The notes: a model not told the origin generated them from the sequence alone. DNA of 64,000 nucleotides from Rhodoferax sp. TS-BS-61-7 (GCF_002943465.1 NZ_PTQY01000001.1:434001-498000), one strand, 5' to 3'. Positions 34,420 to 44,726 are shown, numbered from the stretch's first letter. Translations and numbers: made by a program.

Positions 34420-35766
34420 ATGCAACACACACCCACCGCTCTGGCCGATGCACTGAACCACGGCTGCCGCTGCCAGACGCTGGATGCAGCCCAGCTGCAG
34501 CGCGAACTGGGCCGAGATGCGGGCCTGCGCGATGTGGCGGACACGCTGGCACTCACCCATCCGCACCTGTTCTCCAACACAGCCGTATTTGCCTCGCAGG
34601 CCACGGTGCAAGCCGTGCAGGCGGCGGTGGCGGCGCTAGAACGCACCTTGTCCCTGCCCGCCTGGGCCCAGCAGGTGCTGCCAGGCGCCAGCGCGATGGC
34701 GCAGGCAGACCATGGGCCCTTGGGCGTATTCATGGGCTACGACTTCCACATCACGCCGCAAGGCCCACAGCTGATTGAGATCAACACCAATGCGGGCGGC
34801 GCCATGCTCAACGCGGTGCTGCTGCGCGCGCAAGCTGTGTGTTGCGGGCTCATGAACCCGGCCCTCAACGCCTACCGCAACATGGCCACGCTGGAAGACG
34901 AGTTTGTGGCCATGTTCCAGGCCGAGTGGGACTTGTTCAACCGCGCGCGCGGGCAGGCACCTCGCCTTTTGCGCAGCATTGCCATCGTGGACGAAGCCCC
35001 CCAGAGCCAGTACCTTGCGCCCGAGTTCGCGCTGTTTGCCGAGCTGTTCCAGCGCCATGGCATTCAGGCCGTGGTGACAGATCCGGGCATGCTGCAACTG
35101 CGCAACGGCGTGCTCTACAGCGGTGCACTGGCGCTGGACCTCGTTTACAACCGCCTGACGGACTTTGACCTGTCGGACCCGATACACGCGGCACTGGCGC
35201 AGGCCTACGCAAAAGATGTGGTGGCAGTCACGCCGCACCCACGCGCCCATGCCTTGCGCGCCAACAAACAACATCTGGTCACGCTGGGTCAGGCGGCAAC
35301 GCTGCAGGCCTTGGGCGTCCCGCCAGCGGACCAACAAACCCTGCTGGCCACGGTGCCTGCCTGCGAACGCGTCAGTGCCGCCAACGCCGCAGCGCTCTGG
35401 GAGCAACGCAAACAGCTGTTCTTCAAACCGCTAGACGGCTTTGGCGGCCGTGCGGTGTACCGCGGCGACAAACTCACCAAAAAAGTGTGGGAGCAAATTC
35501 AGCAAGGCGACTACATCGCCCAAACGCTGGTACCTCCGCCACTGCGTGCCATGCAGGTAGGTGATGCGGCCACTGAACTGAAATTCGATCTGCGCGCCTA
35601 CACCTACGCCGGGCACGTGCAACTGCTGGCCGCCCGCACTTATAGCGGCCAGACCACCAATTTCCGAACAGAAGGCGGCGGTTTCGCTCCTGTCATGTGG
35701 GTGCCCGATGGGCCCACGCCCTCTCGCCTGATGGAAAACCTGCCATGCCACGCCTCAAGCTGTTAG
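34420..35766 (+). CDS. Uncharacterised ATP-grasp-like protein of the ars operon
   Basis: 448 residues. I do not recognise a named family. Two blocks look like a split ATP-grasp site: FHITPQGPQLIEINTNAGG (Mg-binding acids) in the first third, and FFKPLDGFGGRAVYRGDKL (nucleotide-binding Lys and Gly loop) in the last third, followed by LKFDLRAYTYAGHVQLLAAR. The order hints at a permuted ATP-grasp ligase, which would join a carboxylate to an amine or thiol. Its 3' end overlaps arsA by 22 nt, so the two are tightly coupled. A thiol-peptide role in arsenic handling is speculation. Confidence 0.6.
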   Translation: MQHTPTALADALNHGCRCQTLDAAQLQRELGRDAGLRDVADTLALTHPHLFSNTAVFASQATVQAVQAAVAALERTLSLPAWAQQVLPGASAMAQADHGPLGVFMGYDFHITPQGPQLIEINTNAGGAMLNAVLLRAQAVCCGLMNPALNAYRNMATLEDEFVAMFQAEWDLFNRARGQAPRLLRSIAIVDEAPQSQYLAPEFALFAELFQRHGIQAVVTDPGMLQLRNGVLYSGALALDLVYNRLTDFDLSDPIHAALAQAYAKDVVAVTPHPRAHALRANKQHLVTLGQAATLQALGVPPADQQTLLATVPACERVSAANAAALWEQRKQLFFKPLDGFGGRAVYRGDKLTKKVWEQIQQGDYIAQTLVPPPLRAMQVGDAATELKFDLRAYTYAGHVQLLAARTYSGQTTNFRTEGGGFAPVMWVPDGPTPSRLMENLPCHASSC

Positions 35767-37517
35767 ACCACCCCACCCGTCACCTGTTCTTCACTGGCAA
35801 GGGGGGCGTGGGCAAAACCTCGCTGTCCACGGCCTGCGCGATTGCGCTGGCCGACGGCGGCAAGCAGGTGCTGCTGGTGAGCACCGACGCCGCCTCCAAC
35901 CTGGACGAGATGCTGGGCATCACCCTAGCCAACACCCCGGTGCCGGTGCCCGGTGTGCCCGGCTTGTCCGTACTCAACATCGACCCCGACAACGCTGCCC
36001 AAAGCTACCGCGCCCGCGTGCTGGCCCAAATGGACCCGGCCAGTACGGAGGACGAGCGCAGCCAGGTACAAGAACAGCTGTCGGGCGCCTGCACCACCGA
36101 GATTGCCGCGTTTGACGAGTTTGCCAACCTGCTCAGCGGCGATGCCGCTGGCTATGACCACGTGGTGTTTGACACCGCGCCCACCGGCCACACGCTGCGC
36201 CTCTTGAGCCTGCCAAAGGCCTGGACTGGTTTTCTGGAGGGCAACGACCGCGGCGCGTCGTGCCTCGGGCCGCACTCGGGCCTCAAGATGCAAGAAGCCC
36301 GGTTTGCCCAAGCCTTGCAAACGCTGAGCGACGCCAACCAAACCATGGTCGTGTTGGTAACCCGGCCCGACGTGGGTGCGATTACGGAGGCGGCCCGCAC
36401 CTCGCTGGAGCTTCAGGACTTGGGCCTGCACAACCAGCGGCTGGCAATCAACGGGGTGTTCCACGCCAGCGTGGCGGACGATGCGGTAGCCACCGCATTT
36501 GAAGCGCTGGGCACACAGGCACTGGCGGCCATGCCGGCCCACTTGCAGGCGCTGCCGCAAGACCATATTCCACTTCGCGCGTTTGACACTGTGGGACTAC
36601 CCGCGTTGCGTGCGCTGCTGCAAACGCGGGAAAGCCTTGCACCACCATCCACTCCCACGCAGACCACTCAGCAAGTGGACGCAAGGCCTACACTCGCCGC
36701 GCTGACCGATGCACTCGCCGCTCCGGGCCGCGGGCTCATCATGGTGATGGGCAAAGGCGGTGTGGGCAAAACCACTGTGGCTGCAGCCATTGCCGCAGGG
36801 CTGGTGGAGCGCGGCCACTCGGTGCACCTGAGCACCACCGACCCGGCAGACCACCTGCGCGTCACCGTGGACGGCAGCCTACCCGGCCTCAAGGTCGACC
36901 GCATCGACCCCAAGGTAGAGACCGAAAAATACATCGCCAAGGTGATGGCGGCCAAATCGCCAGGCCTGGATGCGGCGGGCATCGCGCTACTGCACGAAGA
37001 CCTGCAATCGCCCTGTACCGAAGAGGTGGCGGTGTTCCACGCGTTTTCGCGCATCGTGAGTGAGGCGCGCAGCGCCTTTGTGGTGCTGGACACCGCACCC
37101 ACCGGCCACAGCCTGCTGCTAATGGATGCCACCGGCGCGTACCACCGCCAAATGCTGCGCGAGTATGGCGATGCCAACCCCGGCCGCCTGGTCACCCCGC
37201 TGATGCGCCTGCAAGACCCACAGCACACCCGCATCGTGCTGGTCACGCTGCCCGAGGTCACGCCCGTGTCGCAAGCGGCCGCGCGGCAAGACGACCTGCG
37301 CCGCGCCAAGATTGAGCCCTTCGCCTGGGTCATCAACAAAAGCATGGCCGCCGCTGGCACCCACGACCCGCTCTTGGCCGCGCGGTTGGCGGGTGAACAA
37401 CAACAAATGGACCGGATTGCCAACGGCCTGTCCCGTAACACCTACCTGGTGCCGTGGCTGGCAGAGCGGCCGGTGGGCATAGCAGCGCTTAGCGCGCTGA
37501 CTTCGCTATCAAAATAG
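35745..37517 (+). CDS. arsA: Arsenite-stimulated ATPase ArsA
   Basis: 590 residues from ATG 35745. Two tandem halves each carry a P-loop (GKGGVGKTS near residue 18 and GKGGVGKTT in the second half) and a DTAPTGH signal. The three metalloid-binding cysteines of the E. coli protein have counterparts in GACTTE, RGASCLGP and SPCTEEV. ArsA normally drives the ArsB pump, yet neither arsB/acr3 nor the arsD chaperone is in the window. The last five residues and the TAG stop come from a copy of the dispersed repeat. Confidence 0.93.
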   Translation: MPRLKLLDHPTRHLFFTGKGGVGKTSLSTACAIALADGGKQVLLVSTDAASNLDEMLGITLANTPVPVPGVPGLSVLNIDPDNAAQSYRARVLAQMDPASTEDERSQVQEQLSGACTTEIAAFDEFANLLSGDAAGYDHVVFDTAPTGHTLRLLSLPKAWTGFLEGNDRGASCLGPHSGLKMQEARFAQALQTLSDANQTMVVLVTRPDVGAITEAARTSLELQDLGLHNQRLAINGVFHASVADDAVATAFEALGTQALAAMPAHLQALPQDHIPLRAFDTVGLPALRALLQTRESLAPPSTPTQTTQQVDARPTLAALTDALAAPGRGLIMVMGKGGVGKTTVAAAIAAGLVERGHSVHLSTTDPADHLRVTVDGSLPGLKVDRIDPKVETEKYIAKVMAAKSPGLDAAGIALLHEDLQSPCTEEVAVFHAFSRIVSEARSAFVVLDTAPTGHSLLLMDATGAYHRQMLREYGDANPGRLVTPLMRLQDPQHTRIVLVTLPEVTPVSQAAARQDDLRRAKIEPFAWVINKSMAAAGTHDPLLAARLAGEQQQMDRIANGLSRNTYLVPWLAERPVGIAALSALTSLSK

Positions 37518-37560
37518 GAGCTGCTTGCGCAATATCCACCGGCGCTTTAGGCCTAAAAGG
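37505..37560 (+). repeat. Dispersed 55-bp repeat, copy 6 (supplies arsA stop)
   Basis: GCTATCAAAATAGG, then AGCTGCTTGCGCA, then ATCCACCGGCGCTTTAGGCC. The TAG in its left part is the arsA stop codon. It fills the gap to the convergent GNAT gene. Confidence 0.88.
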
Positions 37561-37576
37561 CTAAAAATAAGACCTT

Positions 37577-38077
37577 TCAGGCCAGCCACTTCTGCATAAA
37601 CCCGGCCTGCCCCATGGCCGGATCCAGTTCGTAATAGGCAAAGCCCACGCGTTCGTACAGCTTTACCGCGCCGCCGTTGCCGGACAGCACTTCGAGCGTG
37701 AGTTTGCAGGCACCGCGCTCCACCGCGATCTGCTCCACGAGCGCCAGCATCTTCTCGCCAATGCGCTGGCCGCGATAGCCGGGCAGCACCGCGACGTCGT
37801 GCACATTCACCAGCGGCTTGCAGGCAAAGGTGGAGAAGCCTTCAATGCAGTTGATCAGGCCCACAGGCGTGGCATCGTCCTGCGACGCATATGCCATCAC
37901 ACTGAAGGCCTGCTGGCGCGCAGCCAGCGAGGGCACGAGGTTGGCCTTGGCAAAGTCATTCAGGCCCTCGCCGCCGCCCATGGGGTCGCTGGCATAGGCA
38001 TCCAGCAGCATCACCAAGGCCGCGGCATGCACGGGGTTGGCGTAGTCGGCACGGACCACGCGGATCGCATTCGTCAT
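37577..38077 (-). CDS. GNAT-family N-acetyltransferase
   Basis: 166 residues. The acetyl-CoA loop is LPGYRGQRIGEKML and the C-terminal β-bulge segment is GAVKLYERVGFAYYELD. The substrate is unknown. It starts 4 bp after the glmM stop and is probably co-transcribed with glmM and folP. Confidence 0.85.
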   Translation of the reverse strand: MTNAIRVVRADYANPVHAAALVMLLDAYASDPMGGGEGLNDFAKANLVPSLAARQQAFSVMAYASQDDATPVGLINCIEGFSTFACKPLVNVHDVAVLPGYRGQRIGEKMLALVEQIAVERGACKLTLEVLSGNGGAVKLYERVGFAYYELDPAMGQAGFMQKWLA

Positions 38078-38081
38078 GGGT

Positions 38082-39413
38082 TCAGACCTTCAGGGTATCG
38101 GCAATGCGCTGGGCACAGCTTTGAGCCTGTGCGGCATCGCGCGCTTCCACCATCACACGCACTAACGGTTCGGTGCCACTGGCACGAATCAGCACGCGGC
38201 CACTGTCACCCAGCGCGGCTTCGGCCGCCTTGGTTTCTTCGCTCAGGCGCGTGTTGGACTTCCAGTCTTGGCCCGGCGCCAGTCGCACGTTGATCAGGGT
38301 TTGCGGGAACAGCGTCACACCGTCCAGCAGTTGCGCCATGGTCTTGCCACTGCGCACACAGGCTTGCAGCACCTGCAGGGCCGACACCAGGCCGTCACCC
38401 GTGGTGTGTTTGTCCAGCGCCAGCAGGTGGCCCGAACCTTCGCCGCCCAAGATCCATTTGTGCTTTTCCAGCTCTTCGAGCACATAGCGATCGCCCACCT
38501 TCGCGCGCACAAACTGCACACCGCGGGCTTTGAGCGCCACTTCCACCGCCATGTTGGTCATGAGTGTGCCCACCACACCGGGCACATGCTCGTCGCGGCC
38601 CAAGCGGTCGTCGGCCATCAGGTAGAGCAGCTCGTCACCGTTGTAGAGGCGGCCGTCCGCATCCACCAGTTGCAGGCGGTCGGCATCGCCATCCAGCGCC
38701 ACGCCAAAGTCAGCCTTGTTGTCTTTGACGGCCTGCACCAGCGCCTCGGGGTGCGTAGCACCTACGCCCTTGTTGATGTTCAGGCCATCGGGCGAGCAGC
38801 CAATGGCAATGACCTCGGCGCCCAGCTCGTGGAACACCTTGGGGGCGATGTGGTACGCCGCACCGTGCGCCGCATCCACCACGATCTTCAAACCCTTAAG
38901 GGTCAAATCATTGGCAAAGGTGCTCTTGCAAAACTCGATGTAACGACCCGCCGCGTCGTCCAAGCGGCGGCTCTTGCCCAAGCTGGCGGAGTCCACCCAC
39001 ACCGGTGGTTTCTCCAACTCGGCTTCCACCGCCAGCTCCCAAGCGTCGGGCAGCTTGCTGCCTTTGGCGCTGAAGAACTTGATGCCGTTGTCGGCAAACG
39101 GGTTGTGGCTGGCGCTGATGACCACGCCCAGCGAGGCACGTTGTGCGCGCGTCAGGTAGGCCACGCCTGGCGTGGGCAGTGGGCCTAGCAGCACCACGTC
39201 CACGCCGGCGGAGTTGAAGCCGCTCTCCAGCGCGCTCTCCAGCATGTAGCCCGAGATACGGGTGTCTTTGCCGATCAGCACCGTGGGGCGCGCCTCGGTT
39301 TCCTTGAGCACATGGCCCACGGCATGCGCCAAGCGCAGCACAAAGTCGGGGGTGATGGGGGCTTGCCCCACGGTACCGCGAATGCCGTCGGTGCCGAAAT
39401 ATTGTCGTCCCAT
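38082..39413 (-). CDS. glmM: Phosphoglucosamine mutase
   Basis: 443 residues from ATG 39413 ([19 protein letters not shown] ribosome-binding site). The catalytic phosphoserine loop is [16 protein letters not shown], the metal loop is DGDADR, the sugar loop is GGEGSGH, and the phosphate-binding end is [13 protein letters not shown]. It converts glucosamine-6-P to glucosamine-1-P for UDP-GlcNAc. It lies 35 bp after folP, the usual proteobacterial order. Confidence 0.97.
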   Translation of the reverse strand: MGRQYFGTDGIRGTVGQAPITPDFVLRLAHAVGHVLKETEARPTVLIGKDTRISGYMLESALESGFNSAGVDVVLLGPLPTPGVAYLTRAQRASLGVVISASHNPFADNGIKFFSAKGSKLPDAWELAVEAELEKPPVWVDSASLGKSRRLDDAAGRYIEFCKSTFANDLTLKGLKIVVDAAHGAAYHIAPKVFHELGAEVIAIGCSPDGLNINKGVGATHPEALVQAVKDNKADFGVALDGDADRLQLVDADGRLYNGDELLYLMADDRLGRDEHVPGVVGTLMTNMAVEVALKARGVQFVRAKVGDRYVLEELEKHKWILGGEGSGHLLALDKHTTGDGLVSALQVLQACVRSGKTMAQLLDGVTLFPQTLINVRLAPGQDWKSNTRLSEETKAAEAALGDSGRVLIRASGTEPLVRVMVEARDAAQAQSCAQRIADTLKV

Positions 39414-39448
39414 GTTTTCTTCCTGTTCGTTGTCGTTATTGTGTGGTT

Positions 39449-40321
39449 TTAGACAGCGGCTTGCATGGCAGCCAAAACCTTCAGTGCGCTCACGGTGTCG
39501 CGCACATCGTGCACGCGCACCACATGGGCCCCGTTCTGCACCGCCAGCACCGCCGCCGTGATGCTGGGTGCGCGGCGCTGATCCACGTCCATGCTGGCCA
39601 CTTGGCTCAGCGAGGTTTGGGTCACTGCCGCCAGCGACGATTTGCGCGACCAGCCGGCCAGCACCGGGTAGCCCGCCGGCACGGCCTGCGCCTGGCGCGC
39701 CAGCAGCGCAAAATTCTGCTGCACGGTCTTGCCAAAACCAATACCCGGGTCCAGGCAAATACGGGTCGAATCGACCCCTAACCCTTTTAAATGCTGCGCG
39801 AGCAGCTCTAAAAACGATAGCACCTGCGGCACCACATTCCCTTCCATGGGCGCCACCTGCATAGTCTGCGGGTCGCGGTGCATGTGCATCAGGCACACGC
39901 CGCACTTCGGGTGCGCGGCCACCACGGACTCACCCGTGCGACCGCCCTGCCCGTCGCGCCAACGCAGCGCCCAGACGTCATTGACGATGTCCGCTCCCAG
40001 GTCCAGCGCCGCTTGCATCACCACGGGCTTGTAGGTGTCCACCGACACCGGCACCCCCAAGGTCACGGCATGGCGAATGACGGGCAGCACACGCGCCAGC
40101 TCTTCCTCCAACGAGACTGGCGGAGCGCCTGGTCGGGTGGATTCGCCACCGATGTCCAAAATGTGGGCGCCGTCCTTGAGCAGGCGTTCACAATGCGACA
40201 GCGCTGCGCTGTGCGAGGCATGCAAGCCGCCATCCGAAAACGAATCGGGCGTGACATTGACGATGCCCATCACCTGGGGAGTGGACAGGTCAATCGCGAA
40301 GCGGGAGGTTTGCCAATGCAT
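39449..40321 (-). CDS. folP: Dihydropteroate synthase
   Basis: 290 residues. Signatures are [38 protein letters not shown] and AGWSRKSSL. It joins pABA to the pterin in folate synthesis and is the sulfonamide target. The dispersed repeat (39789-39824) encodes [14 protein letters not shown] between the pterin-binding blocks; here the gene uses the opposite strand of the repeat from the other coding copies. Confidence 0.96.
   Translation of the reverse strand: MHWQTSRFAIDLSTPQVMGIVNVTPDSFSDGGLHASHSAALSHCERLLKDGAHILDIGGESTRPGAPPVSLEEELARVLPVIRHAVTLGVPVSVDTYKPVVMQAALDLGADIVNDVWALRWRDGQGGRTGESVVAAHPKCGVCLMHMHRDPQTMQVAPMEGNVVPQVLSFLELLAQHLKGLGVDSTRICLDPGIGFGKTVQQNFALLARQAQAVPAGYPVLAGWSRKSSLAAVTQTSLSQVASMDVDQRRAPSITAAVLAVQNGAHVVRVHDVRDTVSALKVLAAMQAAV
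39789..39824 (-). repeat. Dispersed 55-bp repeat, copy 7 (inside folP, partial)
   Basis: GCGCGAGCAGCTC core with AAAACGATAGCACC on one side. It is translated from the strand opposite to the other coding copies. Confidence 0.65.
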
Positions 40322-40370
40322 GGACTGAATTATCGGTGCTGACCAATGAGCGACTGGGGAGGCGGAACCC

Positions 40371-40402
40371 TAAAAAGCCCACAGGGCCCGAAGGCCCTGT
40401 GG
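40371..40402 (-). terminator. Intrinsic terminator of ftsH
   Basis: A perfect 10-bp stem (CCACAGGGCC / GGCCCTGTGG) with a CGAA loop; on the minus strand it runs into GCTTTTTA. It separates ftsH from folP-glmM. Confidence 0.85.
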
Positions 40403-40421
40403 AACTGTGCGCTGGCTGCTA

Positions 40422-42347
40422 TCAGGCCGCAGTGGGTGCGGGGTCAGCCGCCACCGCAGGTGCGCCGCCGCTACCGCCACCACCGTTGTTGGGGGTGCGG
40501 GGTGTCCAGTCTTTGGGCGGACGGGGTTCGCGGCCAGCCATGATGTCGTCGAGTTGCTCACTGTCAATGGTTTCCCACTCCAGCAGGGCCTTGGCCATGG
40601 CGTGCATCTTGTCCTGGTTGTCTTCGATCAGCTTGCGCGCCAACGCGTACTGCTGGTCGATGATGCGGCGCACTTCCGAGTCCACCTTCTGCATGGTCTG
40701 TTCGCTCATGCTGGTGGTCTTGGTCACACTGCGGCCCAAAAACACTTCACCTTCGTTCTCGGCATACACCATGGGGCCCAGGGCGTCGGTCATGCCGTAG
40801 CGGGTCACCATGTCGCGGGCAATGGAGGTGGCACGTTCAAAGTCGTTGCTGGCACCGGTGGTCATCTGGTTCATGAACACTTCTTCGGCAATGCGGCCAC
40901 CAAACAACATGCTGATCTGGTTCAGCATGAATTCGCTGTCGTAGCTATAACGGTCTTGTGCGGGCAGGCTCATGGTCACGCCCAGGGCGCGGCCACGGGG
41001 AATGATGGTGACCTTGTGCACCGGGTCACACTTGGGCAACAGCTTGCCGATCAGGGCGTGGCCGGACTCGTGGTAGGCCGTATTTTTGCGCTCTTCTTCG
41101 GGCATGACCATGCTCTTGCGCTCGGGGCCCATGAGGATCTTGTCCTTGGCCTTCTCAAAGTCCTGCATTTCCACCAGACGCGCATTGCGGCGCGCGGCCA
41201 TCAGGGCGGCTTCGTTGCACAGGTTGGCGAGGTCGGCACCACTCATGCCAGGCGTGCCGCGGGCAATGGTCATGGCACTCACATCTTGGCCCAAGGGCAC
41301 TTTGCGCATGTGCACGTTCAAAATCTGCTCGCGGCCACGGATATCGGGCAGCGTCACATAGACCTGGCGGTCAAAACGGCCGGGGCGCAGCAAAGCGGCG
41401 TCCAAAATGTCGGGGCGGTTGGTGGCGGCCACCACGATCACACCGACGTTGGTCTCAAAACCGTCCATCTCGACCAGCATCTGGTTCAGGGTTTGCTCAC
41501 GCTCGTCATTGCCACCGCCCAGGCCTGCGCCACGCTGGCGGCCCACAGCGTCAATTTCGTCGATAAAGATGATGCAAGGGGCATTCTTTTTGGCGTTCTC
41601 GAACATGTCGCGCACACGGGACGCGCCCACGCCAACAAACATTTCCACGAAGTCCGAGCCCGAGATGCTGAAGAACGGCACCTTGGCTTCGCCGGCAATG
41701 GACTTGGCCAGCAAGGTCTTGCCGGTACCGGGAGGGCCAACCAGCAGCAGGCCACGCGGAATACGACCGCCCAGCTTCTGGAACTTGGAGGGGTCTTTCA
41801 GGAAGTCCACGACCTCCTTCACTTCTTCCTTGGCTTCGTCGCAACCGGCCACATCGGCAAAGGTCACGGTGTTGGTGTTTTCGTCCAGCAGGCGAGCCTT
41901 GCTCTTGCCGAAACTGAAGGCTCCGCCCTTGCCGCCGCCCTGCATCTGGCGCATGAAATACACCCACACGCCGATCAGCAGCAACATGGGGCCCCAGCTG
42001 ACCAACAGGGTCATGAGCAGGGAACCTTCTTCGCGGGGTTTGACGTCAAACTTGACGTTGTTGGCGATCAGGTCACCGACCAGGCCACGGTCCAGGTAGG
42101 TGGCGGTGGTGCGCACCTTGCGGTCATCCGAGGTGACGGCCAAAATTTCGGTACCGCCCTGCCCCTCTTGGATGAGCACGCTCTTGATCTGGTTGTTACG
42201 CACCTGCTCCAGGAAGTCGGAATAACCAACTGTGCCCGACGCTGCAGCGCGCGTGTCAAATTGCTTGAACACGGTGAACAGCACCAAGGCCACCACCAAC
42301 CACACTGCAATTTTAGAAAACCACTGATTATTCAAGCGAAGCTCCAA
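40422..42347 (-). CDS. ftsH: ATP-dependent zinc metalloprotease FtsH
   Basis: 641 residues. Two N-terminal membrane helices bracket a periplasmic domain. The AAA module has Walker A GPPGTGKT, Walker [16 protein letters not shown] and the second region of homology ([20 protein letters not shown]). The zinc site is HESGH. It degrades LpxC, sigma-32 and damaged membrane proteins. LpxC control fits the nearby lpx cluster. rlmE lies 121 bp upstream, as in many Proteobacteria. Confidence 0.98.
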   Translation of the reverse strand: MELRLNNQWFSKIAVWLVVALVLFTVFKQFDTRAAASGTVGYSDFLEQVRNNQIKSVLIQEGQGGTEILAVTSDDRKVRTTATYLDRGLVGDLIANNVKFDVKPREEGSLLMTLLVSWGPMLLLIGVWVYFMRQMQGGGKGGAFSFGKSKARLLDENTNTVTFADVAGCDEAKEEVKEVVDFLKDPSKFQKLGGRIPRGLLLVGPPGTGKTLLAKSIAGEAKVPFFSISGSDFVEMFVGVGASRVRDMFENAKKNAPCIIFIDEIDAVGRQRGAGLGGGNDEREQTLNQMLVEMDGFETNVGVIVVAATNRPDILDAALLRPGRFDRQVYVTLPDIRGREQILNVHMRKVPLGQDVSAMTIARGTPGMSGADLANLCNEAALMAARRNARLVEMQDFEKAKDKILMGPERKSMVMPEEERKNTAYHESGHALIGKLLPKCDPVHKVTIIPRGRALGVTMSLPAQDRYSYDSEFMLNQISMLFGGRIAEEVFMNQMTTGASNDFERATSIARDMVTRYGMTDALGPMVYAENEGEVFLGRSVTKTTSMSEQTMQKVDSEVRRIIDQQYALARKLIEDNQDKMHAMAKALLEWETIDSEQLDDIMAGREPRPPKDWTPRTPNNGGGGSGGAPAVAADPAPTAA

Positions 42348-42468
42348 TACTGGCGCAAGTAAACGAACCTTGCGTACTTAGGACCCATTTTAGGCGTTTC
42401 AAGCGATGAAAGCCGATATTTCAAGGTTTACGGCCTCAGAAACAGCATGGGAATAGGGTGACAGCCTG

Positions 42469-43155
42469 TCAGGCCTTTTTCAGGCCCATGCCCACCAAAA
42501 AAGTTTCTGACGAACGGTCCCGCGAGGCCTTGGGTTTAAACGGTTTAACGGTGACAAAGGCCGCCTTGAAACGCTGCACCACATCGTTGTAACTGCCACC
42601 GTGGAACACCTTGGCCACCAACGCCCCCTGGGGCTTCATGTGGTTTTGGGCAAATTCAATCGCCAGTTCCACCAGGTATTCAATACGCGCCGCGTCTGCG
42701 GACGATATACCCGACAGGTTGGGCGCCATGTCCGACACCACCAGATCGGCCTGTTTGCCACCCAAAGCGGTCTCCAGCAGCGCCAGGGTATCGGCCTCGC
42801 GGAAATCCCCCTGGATGAAGGTCACACCCTCGATGGGCTCCATGGGCAGCAGGTCCAACCCGATGATGGTGCCATTCATCTCTCCCACGGCGGCCCCGTT
42901 GGGCGACATGCGGCGGCGCAGGTACTGGCTCCACGCACCGGGTGTGCAACCCAGGTCCACCACCAATTGGCCCGCCTTCACCAGGTGCAAGGTTTCGTCG
43001 ATTTCCTTCAGTTTGTAGGCCGCGCGCGCGCGGTACCCCTCCTTGTTGGCCAACTTCACATAGGGGTCGTTGATATGGTCGTGTAACCAAGCCTTGTTGA
43101 CCTTTTTGTTGCCGGCCCTGTTATCCGGCTTGCTACTTTTGCTCTGCGTATTCAT
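42469..43155 (-). CDS. rlmE: 23S rRNA 2'-O-methyltransferase RlmE (FtsJ)
   Basis: 228 residues from ATG 43155. The SAM-binding motif is [16 protein letters not shown], with the catalytic Lys, Asp, Lys, Glu set within [25 protein letters not shown] and SSETFLV. It methylates U2552 of 23S rRNA. It diverges from yhbY with 18 bp between the ATGs. Confidence 0.96.
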   Translation of the reverse strand: MNTQSKSSKPDNRAGNKKVNKAWLHDHINDPYVKLANKEGYRARAAYKLKEIDETLHLVKAGQLVVDLGCTPGAWSQYLRRRMSPNGAAVGEMNGTIIGLDLLPMEPIEGVTFIQGDFREADTLALLETALGGKQADLVVSDMAPNLSGISSADAARIEYLVELAIEFAQNHMKPQGALVAKVFHGGSYNDVVQRFKAAFVTVKPFKPKASRDRSSETFLVGMGLKKA

Positions 43156-43173
43156 TGCGTCGATAATACCCAC

Positions 43174-43647
43174 ATGCCCCAAATACAACTAACTCCCGCC
43201 CAGCGCAAGGATCATCGCGCTGAAGCCCACCACCTGGACCCCGTGGTCATGGTGGGTGGCGATGGCCTGACGGCCAATGTCAAAAAAGAAATCGATGCGG
43301 CCCTCAACGCCCACGGCTTGATCAAGGTCCGCGTGTTTTCGGACGACCGCGCCGCCCGCGAAGAGATGTTCAAAACCCTGGCGGACGAGCTCAATGCCGC
43401 GCCCATCCAGCACATCGGCAAGCTGTTGGTGCTGTGGCGCCCCCAGCCCGAGAAGGAAAAAGTCGTTTCCGAGGACCGCAAGCCGGGCCCACGCGATTTC
43501 AAGGTCTTGAAGTTTGGCCGCCCCGGCCAGCGCCCCGAGGTGAAAACCCTGCGTGTGCTGGGCAACCAGCGCCTCACGCCCGGCGGCAACGTCAAACGTG
43601 CCAAACCGAAGCCCAAAACAAGTTTGAAGAAACGCAGCCAGACCTGA
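43174..43647 (+). CDS. yhbY: CRS1-YhbY domain RNA-binding protein
   Basis: 157 residues. The N-terminal CRM domain ([23 protein letters not shown] to GKLLVLWRP) binds pre-50S particles. A basic C-terminal tail of about 60 residues is longer than in E. coli YhbY. It is paired head-to-head with rlmE, another 50S maturation factor, as in many Proteobacteria. Confidence 0.93.
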   Translation: MPQIQLTPAQRKDHRAEAHHLDPVVMVGGDGLTANVKKEIDAALNAHGLIKVRVFSDDRAAREEMFKTLADELNAAPIQHIGKLLVLWRPQPEKEKVVSEDRKPGPRDFKVLKFGRPGQRPEVKTLRVLGNQRLTPGGNVKRAKPKPKTSLKKRSQT

Positions 43648-43670
43648 GATTCGGGTCTGTTGAACATAAC

Positions 43671-43698
43671 AACCGGAGCCTGGTGCTCCGGTTTTTTT
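43671..43698 (+). terminator. Intrinsic terminator of yhbY
   Basis: A 9-bp stem (AACCGGAGC / GCTCCGGTT) with a 5-nt loop runs into a seven-T tract. It touches the stop of the convergent DUF4149 gene. Confidence 0.9.
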
Positions 43699-44137
43699 AT
43701 GCCGATTCGGAAAGTGATGGCGGCGTTTTACCGGCCACAGCGGCCAGTTTGCCAAACACCACCAGTGCGCACACCCACTGCCCCACATACATGGCAGTGC
43801 CCACCCGGTGCCAGAGCATCAGGTTGTCGCGTGCCACGATGCGAGGCGCCACCGCCAGCTCCACCAGGAGCGCCAGCAAGACACCAGCCACTACAAAAAG
43901 AGTAGCTGCTCGCGCAGTATCCACGGGGGTTAGTGCACGATTTGATCTAAAAACCATGAGCAACAAGGCGCCACACACGACCGACACCCAGGTCTGCGCA
44001 GCAAACAGTTTGGCGGCCATCTGACCCGCCACGGCCGGTGTGGGCAGGTGCACAAACAGCATGGGCACCACCATCAAACCCAGCACACCCAGGCTCATGG
44101 CCCAAGCCGCAGCCAGCCAAACGGGCAGTTGGCGCAT
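43697..44137 (-). CDS. DUF4149-like four-helix membrane protein
   Basis: 146 residues with four membrane helices. It matches the small DUF4149 proteins found beside greA in Burkholderiales; no function is known. The ATG overlaps the greA stop (TGATG). A full copy of the dispersed repeat (43888-43946) encodes VDTARAATLFVVA across a loop and the third helix. Confidence 0.75.
   Translation of the reverse strand: MRQLPVWLAAAWAMSLGVLGLMVVPMLFVHLPTPAVAGQMAAKLFAAQTWVSVVCGALLLMVFRSNRALTPVDTARAATLFVVAGVLLALLVELAVAPRIVARDNLMLWHRVGTAMYVGQWVCALVVFGKLAAVAGKTPPSLSESA
43888..43946 (+). repeat. Dispersed 55-bp repeat, copy 8 (inside DUF4149 gene)
   Basis: CACTACAAAAAG, then AGCTGCTCGCGCA, then a TCCACGGGGGTTAG block. 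Translated on the minus strand in the same frame as the addA and methyltransferase copies. Confidence 0.85.
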
Positions 44138-44613
44138 CAGATGTACTGAACCGCCACAACCTCGTAGGCACGGTCCCCACCGGGCGCCTGCACCACAGCC
44201 GTGTCGCCTTCCACCTTGCCGATCAGGGCGCGGGCAATCGGGCTGCCGATGTTGATCAGGCCTTGCTTGAGGTCGGCCTCGTCTTCGCCCACGATCTGGT
44301 ACTTCACCCGCTGGCCGGAGTCTTCGTCTTCCAGCTCCACCGTGGCGCCAAACACCACGCGGCCGTCGGCCTGGATGCTGGAGGGATCGATTACCTGGGC
44401 CGCAGACAACTTGCCCTCCACTTCCTGGATGCGGCCTTCGATGAAGCCCTGGCGTTCCTTGGCTGCGTCGTAGTCGGCGTTTTCGCTCAGGTCGCCCTGG
44501 GCACGCGCCTCGGCAATGGCCTGGATGACGGAGGGGCGCTCGACGGTTTTGAGTTTGTGCAACTCGGCCTTGAGCATGTCAGCGCCGCGTTTGGTGATGG
44601 GATAGGTTGCCAT
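44137..44613 (-). CDS. greA: Transcription elongation factor GreA
   Basis: 158 residues from ATG 44613 ([14 protein letters not shown]). The coiled coil carries the acidic tip [18 protein letters not shown]. The C-terminal domain ends VVAVQYI. It rescues backtracked RNA polymerase by stimulating transcript cleavage. It follows carB; the gap holds a strong hairpin. Confidence 0.97.
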   Translation of the reverse strand: MATYPITKRGADMLKAELHKLKTVERPSVIQAIAEARAQGDLSENADYDAAKERQGFIEGRIQEVEGKLSAAQVIDPSSIQADGRVVFGATVELEDEDSGQRVKYQIVGEDEADLKQGLINIGSPIARALIGKVEGDTAVVQAPGGDRAYEVVAVQYI

Positions 44614-44652
44614 GGAGTCTCTAACTAGGTATTTTGGTGGCCTCAAAGTACA

Positions 44653-44686
44653 AGGACAGTGCGGCGCTTGCGCGCGGCACTGTCCT
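44653..44686 (-). terminator. Strong hairpin between carB and greA
   Basis: A 15-bp stem with one mismatch (AGGACAGTGC / GCACTGTCCT outer part) and a 4-nt loop. No U-tract follows on the minus strand, so it is more likely a processing or attenuation structure than a simple terminator. Confidence 0.5.
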
Positions 44687-44726
44687 ATGCGGTTGGCAAG
44701 ATTATGCCAACTTATCCGCCCATCAT

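Noticed and set aside
40407..42362. 651-codon open frame on the plus strand opposite ftsH
   Set aside because: It is an antisense shadow of the high-GC ftsH gene: His/Gln/Val-rich composition, no domain, no ribosome-binding site.
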